DNA of 19,082 nt from Cytophagales bacterium (lineage in GTDB: Bacteria > Bacteroidota > Bacteroidia > Cytophagales > MED-G16). Shown in pieces: positions 15,331 to 19,082 of this stretch. Under the pieces are notes generated by a model. That model was given only the letters and a program-made list of their open reading frames with translations, did not search any database and had not been told where the DNA came from. The stretch is from assembly GCA_029940715.1 (NCBI GenBank), contig JAPYTU010000005.1, positions 1 through 19,082 on the forward strand, given 5' to 3'. Numbering within the stretch: the first letter of the stretch is position 1; each line of letters begins with the position of its first letter. A program made the translations under genes and the position numbers.

Positions 15331-16618
15331 TTAATATTACAAAAGACATTAAACCAAGTAATATTATAACTCCAAATCTAGTAGAATATTCTAAAAATTT
15401 TTCTGATGGCTTTTTTCCTGATATGATTTCATAAGAAAGAAACATGGCATGTCCTCCATCAAGTGCTGGTATAGGAAGCAAATTCATAAATGCTAAAATC
15501 ATTGAAAGCAATCCAACTGTACTCCAAAATCGAATTGAGTTCCATTTAGATCCAAAGATTTGAGCAATTCCTATTGGTCCTGCTAAATTTTTTGTCGGGT
15601 TTATTTCTCCTGAAAACATTTTTTTAAATGCTTTGATATTTAACCAAACAAAGCCAAATGCTCTTTCTGTTCCTATATTTATTGATTCAAAAAAGGAAAA
15701 ATAATTTTTAGTAATATTGAGTTCTTTTATATCAGCTCTTATTCCCATTTGACCATCTTTATTAACATCTACTATTTTATCAATAAGTATTTTGTTTCTC
15801 TCAATAGTTATTTGAATTATAGAATTTGAATTACTTTCTACTACTTTTCGAAGTTCATTAAAATCAATGATTTTCTTGTTATTAACAGATACAATTTTAT
15901 CACCTTTTTTAATTCCTGATTTATATGCATTTGAATATACGCTGTCTATAATGAATGGTCTTCTATAAGATATAAATTTACCTCTAGATTCCTTTGAAGA
16001 CATCATATCAATAAAATTTTTTGGTAAATGAACTGTTACTTTATTATCATTTCTTAATACTGTGTAATAACTGTTTTCATTTAAAAAAATATTTGGATTT
16101 ACTAAATCTTTAAATTTATTCCAATCTTCATTATTAATTTTTAATATTTTATCACCTGTTTCAAATCCAATATCATTTCCAATTTCAAGCGCTAATATTC
16201 CATCTTTATTTATTTCATCTTTAGATATAGAACTCTCTCCATAATTATATGTCAATATTACAAAAATTAATACTCCTGTAATTACATTAAATATAATTCC
16301 ACCAAGCATAACTATTAATCTTTGCCATGCAGGTTTTGATCGAAATTCCCAAGGCTTTGGTTTTTTATTTATATGTTTAGTGTCAAAGGATTCATCTATT
16401 ATTCCAGAAATTTTTACAAAACCTCCTAAAGGGATTGAACCTAATCCATATTCAGTATCCTTATATTTAAAACTCCAAATTTTTGGGGGAAATCCTATAT
16501 AATATTTTTCTACCTTCATACCAAAAATTTTAGCAGCTATAAGATGACCTAATTCGTGAATTCCTACTATAATAGAGAGGGCAAGAATCATTTGAAGTGC
16601 CATAATTAAACCATCCAT
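15305..16618 (-). CDS. rseP: RseP-family site-2 zinc metalloprotease
   Basis: RseP cleaves membrane-spanning substrates inside the inner membrane; in E. coli these are the anti-sigma factor RseA and leftover signal peptides. The zinc-binding HELGH (21-25) lies in the first transmembrane helix and the second motif NLLPIPALDGGH (379-390) in the third, so the active site is complete. GSIPLGGFVKISG (60-72) is the membrane-reentrant segment. Two PDZ domains lie between the catalytic halves, at about 140-210 and 225-300. The 437 aa and four predicted helices match Bacteroidota members. Start Met1 (MDGLIMALQM) or Met6 are both possible. It follows dxr by 3 bases, an arrangement common in bacteria, and overlaps porQ. 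Its substrate in this organism is unknown. Confidence 0.97.
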   Translation of the reverse strand: MDGLIMALQMILALSIIVGIHELGHLIAAKIFGMKVEKYYIGFPPKIWSFKYKDTEYGLGSIPLGGFVKISGIIDESFDTKHINKKPKPWEFRSKPAWQRLIVMLGGIIFNVITGVLIFVILTYNYGESSISKDEINKDGILALEIGNDIGFETGDKILKINNEDWNKFKDLVNPNIFLNENSYYTVLRNDNKVTVHLPKNFIDMMSSKESRGKFISYRRPFIIDSVYSNAYKSGIKKGDKIVSVNNKKIIDFNELRKVVESNSNSIIQITIERNKILIDKIVDVNKDGQMGIRADIKELNITKNYFSFFESINIGTERAFGFVWLNIKAFKKMFSGEINPTKNLAGPIGIAQIFGSKWNSIRFWSTVGLLSMILAFMNLLPIPALDGGHAMFLSYEIISGKKPSEKFLEYSTRFGVIILLGLMSFVILNDIYKLFI

Positions 16619-16621
16619 ATC

Positions 16622-17779
16622 TTATAAATTATTTATTATTTTTTTTGTAAAATTCCTAGTAATGTAATCTGTTTCTATTAATTCCTCTAAATTAGGATTT
16701 GCAATATAGGATATTTTATTTAAAGATTCTTCTATTATATTAGTCATATCAAGAAATTTAATTTTCTCTCTTAAAAATGATTCTACAACAATTTCATTAG
16801 ATGCATTTAGAATGCATGGTGCGTTTCCTGCATTTTGGGCTGCAGATAATGCTAATTTTAAATTATTAAATCTTTTTAGACAAGGTTTTTTAAAATTTAA
16901 AGATTTATTTGTGTCAAATTTATATCTTGGAAAATTATTTTTAATTCTTTTTGGATAACTTAAAGCATATTGAATTGGAATTTTCATGTCTGGTTCTCCG
17001 AGTTGAGCTTTTATAGATCCATCTATAAATTGAACCATTGAATGAATAATAGATTCAGGATGCAGAACAACTTCAATTTTGTTAATATCAACGTTAAATA
17101 ACCATTTAGCTTCAATTACTTCAAGTCCTTTATTCATTAATGTCGATGAGTCAATAGTTATTTTATCACCCATTTTCCATTTAGGATGATTTAATGCATC
17201 AACTTTAGTTACATTTTTTAATTCTTTTAATGTTTTTTCTCTAAATGGTCCACCAGAAGCAGTAAGTATAATTTTTTCAATTGATTTTTCTGATTCACCA
17301 ATTAGACATTGAAAGATTGCAGAATGTTCAGAATCGATAGGATATAAATTAACAGAGTGTTTTATTAATAATTTATTAATTATACTTCCAGCTATTACTA
17401 GAGTTTCTTTATTTGCAAGTGCAATATCTATTTTATTTTTGATTGCATTAATTGTAGGTATTAATCCTAATTTTCCAACTAAACCAGTAACGACTAAATT
17501 AACATTACAATATTCAGAAAAATTGTTTAGAGCATCTTCTCCATATAGAATATTAATTTTTTGATTTTTAAAAGTCATTTTTAATTTTTTATAATGGTTT
17601 TTATTTCCAATAATAATTGTCTTAGGTTTAAATTTTATTGTTTGTTTTATTAGGAGATCAATATTTGAATGTGCAGAAAGTAATTCAATTGAAAATTTAT
17701 CTAAATTATTATTAATAACTTCTAGAGTTTGAGTCCCAATTGATCCAGTAGAACCAAGTATTGCAATTTTTTTTTTCAA
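16622..17779 (-). CDS. dxr: 1-deoxy-D-xylulose 5-phosphate reductoisomerase
   Basis: DXR rearranges and reduces DXP to 2-C-methyl-D-erythritol 4-phosphate with NADPH, the second step of the MEP isoprenoid pathway in the cytoplasm. The NADPH fold begins with GSTGSIG (9-15). ANKE (122-125), PIDSEHSAI (147-155) with metal ligands Asp149 and Glu151, TASGGPF (173-179), LNHPKWKMG (196-204) and STLMNKGLE (212-220) with Glu220 complete the active site. 385 aa is standard. The start codon is TTG at 17779, giving the expected MKKKIAILGSTGSIG; no ATG lies near enough. It is directly followed by a run of ten A. Only 1 base separates it from the GH3 stop, and rseP follows by 3 bases. MEP products would feed quinones and the undecaprenyl carrier. 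Confidence 0.98.
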   Translation of the reverse strand: MKKKIAILGSTGSIGTQTLEVINNNLDKFSIELLSAHSNIDLLIKQTIKFKPKTIIIGNKNHYKKLKMTFKNQKINILYGEDALNNFSEYCNVNLVVTGLVGKLGLIPTINAIKNKIDIALANKETLVIAGSIINKLLIKHSVNLYPIDSEHSAIFQCLIGESEKSIEKIILTASGGPFREKTLKELKNVTKVDALNHPKWKMGDKITIDSSTLMNKGLEVIEAKWLFNVDINKIEVVLHPESIIHSMVQFIDGSIKAQLGEPDMKIPIQYALSYPKRIKNNFPRYKFDTNKSLNFKKPCLKRFNNLKLALSAAQNAGNAPCILNASNEIVVESFLREKIKFLDMTNIIEESLNKISYIANPNLEELIETDYITRNFTKKIINNL

Positions 17780-17780
17780 A

Positions 17781-19082
17781 TTAATTACTTTTTAAAATTT
17801 CATTAATAATCTTTCTATTATTAGAAATTCTGGGAACTTTGTTTTGTCCTCCTAACTTACCAATAGATTTCATAAAGTTAATAAATGATTTCTTTTTTAA
17901 AGTTTTAATTTTTAATGTAGTTAAAACTTTGTCTTGAATTAAATCTTTATAATATGGATTTAATTTTTGTAGATTTAGATCTAATTCTTTTTCAAAATCA
18001 TATAAATTTTTAGGTTCTTTCTCAAATTCTATTAACCATTGATGATGAGATTTTTGATTATTATTTTCTATTTTAGGACCAACCGTATATTCAATTACTT
18101 TTACTTCTTTAAAAGATTTGAAGGTTTCTATTAATGCTTTATCTACTTCTTCAACGATAACATGTTCTCCAAAAGCTGATATATATTGTTTTGTTCTTCC
18201 AGTTACGATTATTTTATAAGGATTTAGAGAAGTGAATTTAATAGTATCACCTAAATTGTATGACCATAGTCCTGCATTTGTAGTAATTATCATAGCATAG
18301 TTATTATTTATTTCAACATTTTTTAAAGTTATTCTTTCTGGATTTTTATTTTTTATATTGTCCATTAAAATAAATTCATAAAATATTCCTGAATTAGTTT
18401 GAAGAATTAAGTCATTTTTTTTAAAATTGTTTTGATAGGCAAAAAAACCTTCGGATGCAGGAAAAGTTTCTAATGTATCAATTTCAGAACCTATAGTATC
18501 AAAAAGATTAGCTCGGTAAGGTTCAAAATTAACTCCTCCATGACATATTAGTTTTAAATTAGGAAAAATATCTTTTATTTTTTCCCCCGTTTTGTTTTTT
18601 AAAACATCAAAATACATTTGTATCCATGGAGGAATACCACCAATTACCCTTAAATCTTTTCCTAATGTTTCATCAGCGATTTTATTAATTTTTTCTTCCC
18701 AATTATCAATACTATTTATTTTATTGGATGGTAGGTATATATGCTTTAATAAAAAGGGTTTATGATGATTAACAATTCCAGATAGTCTGCCTACATAAAT
18801 ATTATTAATCGATTCTAATTTGGGAGATCCAGATAAAAACAAAACTTTTCCATTTAAAATATCTACGGATTTTTTTAATTTAATATAATCGAATAACATT
18901 TTTTTAGCACTGTTAATTTGATTAGGAATGGAATTTCTAGTTATGGGAATGTGTTTAGTACCAGATGTAGTACCAGATGTTTTAGCAAAATATATTGGAG
19001 ATCCAGGCCATAAAATATTTTTTTTTCCTGATTTTATTTGATTAATATAATTACTGAAATCTTCATAATCTCTTATTGGAAC
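17781..19082 (-). CDS. GH3-family acyl-adenylate-forming protein (partial, cut at right edge)
   Basis: The reading frame stays open to the right edge of the window, giving 433 visible residues; about 70-90 are probably missing at the N-terminus. An ATG at 18899 looks like a start but is internal. Upstream of it lie, on the minus strand, VPIRDYEDF at the edge, LWPGSPIYFAKTSG, and the ATP-binding TSGTTSG (18980-18960) followed by TKHIPIT, all typical of GH3 proteins. Further hallmarks, numbered from the edge, are PASEGFFAY (208-216), NLGDTIKF (275-282), SAFGEHV (302-308) and GKLGGQNKVPR (408-418). Plant GH3 enzymes adenylate hormones such as jasmonate or auxin and join them to amino acids. Bacteroidota relatives are widespread, but their substrate is not known to me. 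dxr starts 1 base after its stop, so they are co-transcribed. Confidence 0.95.
   Translation of the reverse strand, partial: VPIRDYEDFSNYINQIKSGKKNILWPGSPIYFAKTSGTTSGTKHIPITRNSIPNQINSAKKMLFDYIKLKKSVDILNGKVLFLSGSPKLESINNIYVGRLSGIVNHHKPFLLKHIYLPSNKINSIDNWEEKINKIADETLGKDLRVIGGIPPWIQMYFDVLKNKTGEKIKDIFPNLKLICHGGVNFEPYRANLFDTIGSEIDTLETFPASEGFFAYQNNFKKNDLILQTNSGIFYEFILMDNIKNKNPERITLKNVEINNNYAMIITTNAGLWSYNLGDTIKFTSLNPYKIIVTGRTKQYISAFGEHVIVEEVDKALIETFKSFKEVKVIEYTVGPKIENNNQKSHHQWLIEFEKEPKNLYDFEKELDLNLQKLNPYYKDLIQDKVLTTLKIKTLKKKSFINFMKSIGKLGGQNKVPRISNNRKIINEILKSN

Noticed and set aside
18960..18980. Short direct repeat ACATCTGGT as a possible regulatory or mobile repeat
   Set aside because: It simply encodes the repeated peptide of the TSGTTSG motif in the GH3 protein.
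1..19082. Alternative genetic code suspected because of very low GC
   Set aside because: TGA ends several genes, including ftsZ, pyrB and the glycosyltransferase, while Trp is encoded by TGG inside genes.

Overview
This window is a gene-dense chromosomal segment of a very AT-rich bacterium (GC by eye well under 30%). It almost certainly comes from the Bacteroidota, most likely an uncultured, streamlined Flavobacteriia-like lineage. The evidence for that is a PorQ-type protein of the type IX secretion system, a Bacteroidota-style DnaN ending in MPVML, a SixA-family phosphatase with an RHSKSSW start, a bacterial GH3-family protein, almost no Shine-Dalgarno sequences, and at least one good match to the Bacteroidota promoter element TAnnTTTG. 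TGA is used as a stop for several genes, so the standard bacterial code applies. No gap between genes exceeds about 160 bases, and many neighbours overlap. I see no mobile elements, CRISPR arrays or rRNA.

Layout. (1) 4-3425, plus strand: ftsZ (cell division), dnaN (sliding clamp), a small secreted two-domain protein of unknown function, and tRNA-Leu(GAG). (2) 3428-4781, minus: a glutaminyl-peptide cyclotransferase lipoprotein followed by a one-domain SCP2 protein, overlapping by 14 bases. A DinB-like protein (plus, 4851-5387) diverges from them and meets a winged-helix protein (minus, 5380-5982) tail to tail. (3) 6144-8915, minus: pyrR, pyrB and a GntP-family permease, with 8-base and 4-base overlaps. 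A TAnnTTTG promoter lies directly in front of pyrR. Upstream of it, on the same strand, is a large secreted protein I do not recognise (8958-10475). (4) 10579-12939, plus: a Stealth-family hexose-1-phosphoryltransferase, a family-2-type glycosyltransferase and a SixA-like histidine phosphatase, tightly packed. This looks like a cell-surface glycan unit. (5) 12934-19082, minus: a five-gene run in the order GH3-like protein (cut by the right edge), dxr, rseP, porQ, hslU, with gaps of 1, 3, -26 and 9 bases.

How it fits together. Most genes are core functions: division, replication, pyrimidine synthesis, isoprenoid synthesis, site-2 proteolysis and unfoldase activity. Region 5 is envelope-leaning: DXR feeds undecaprenyl phosphate and quinone synthesis, RseP acts in the inner membrane, and PorQ belongs to the outer-membrane attachment machinery for T9SS cargo. 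Region 4 is the most accessory-looking part. The observations most worth following are the GntP permease inside the pyr operon, the nearly leaderless pyrR promoter, the Stealth cassette, and the correction that the GH3 gene runs off the right edge. I found nothing that I can defend as a wholly new system.
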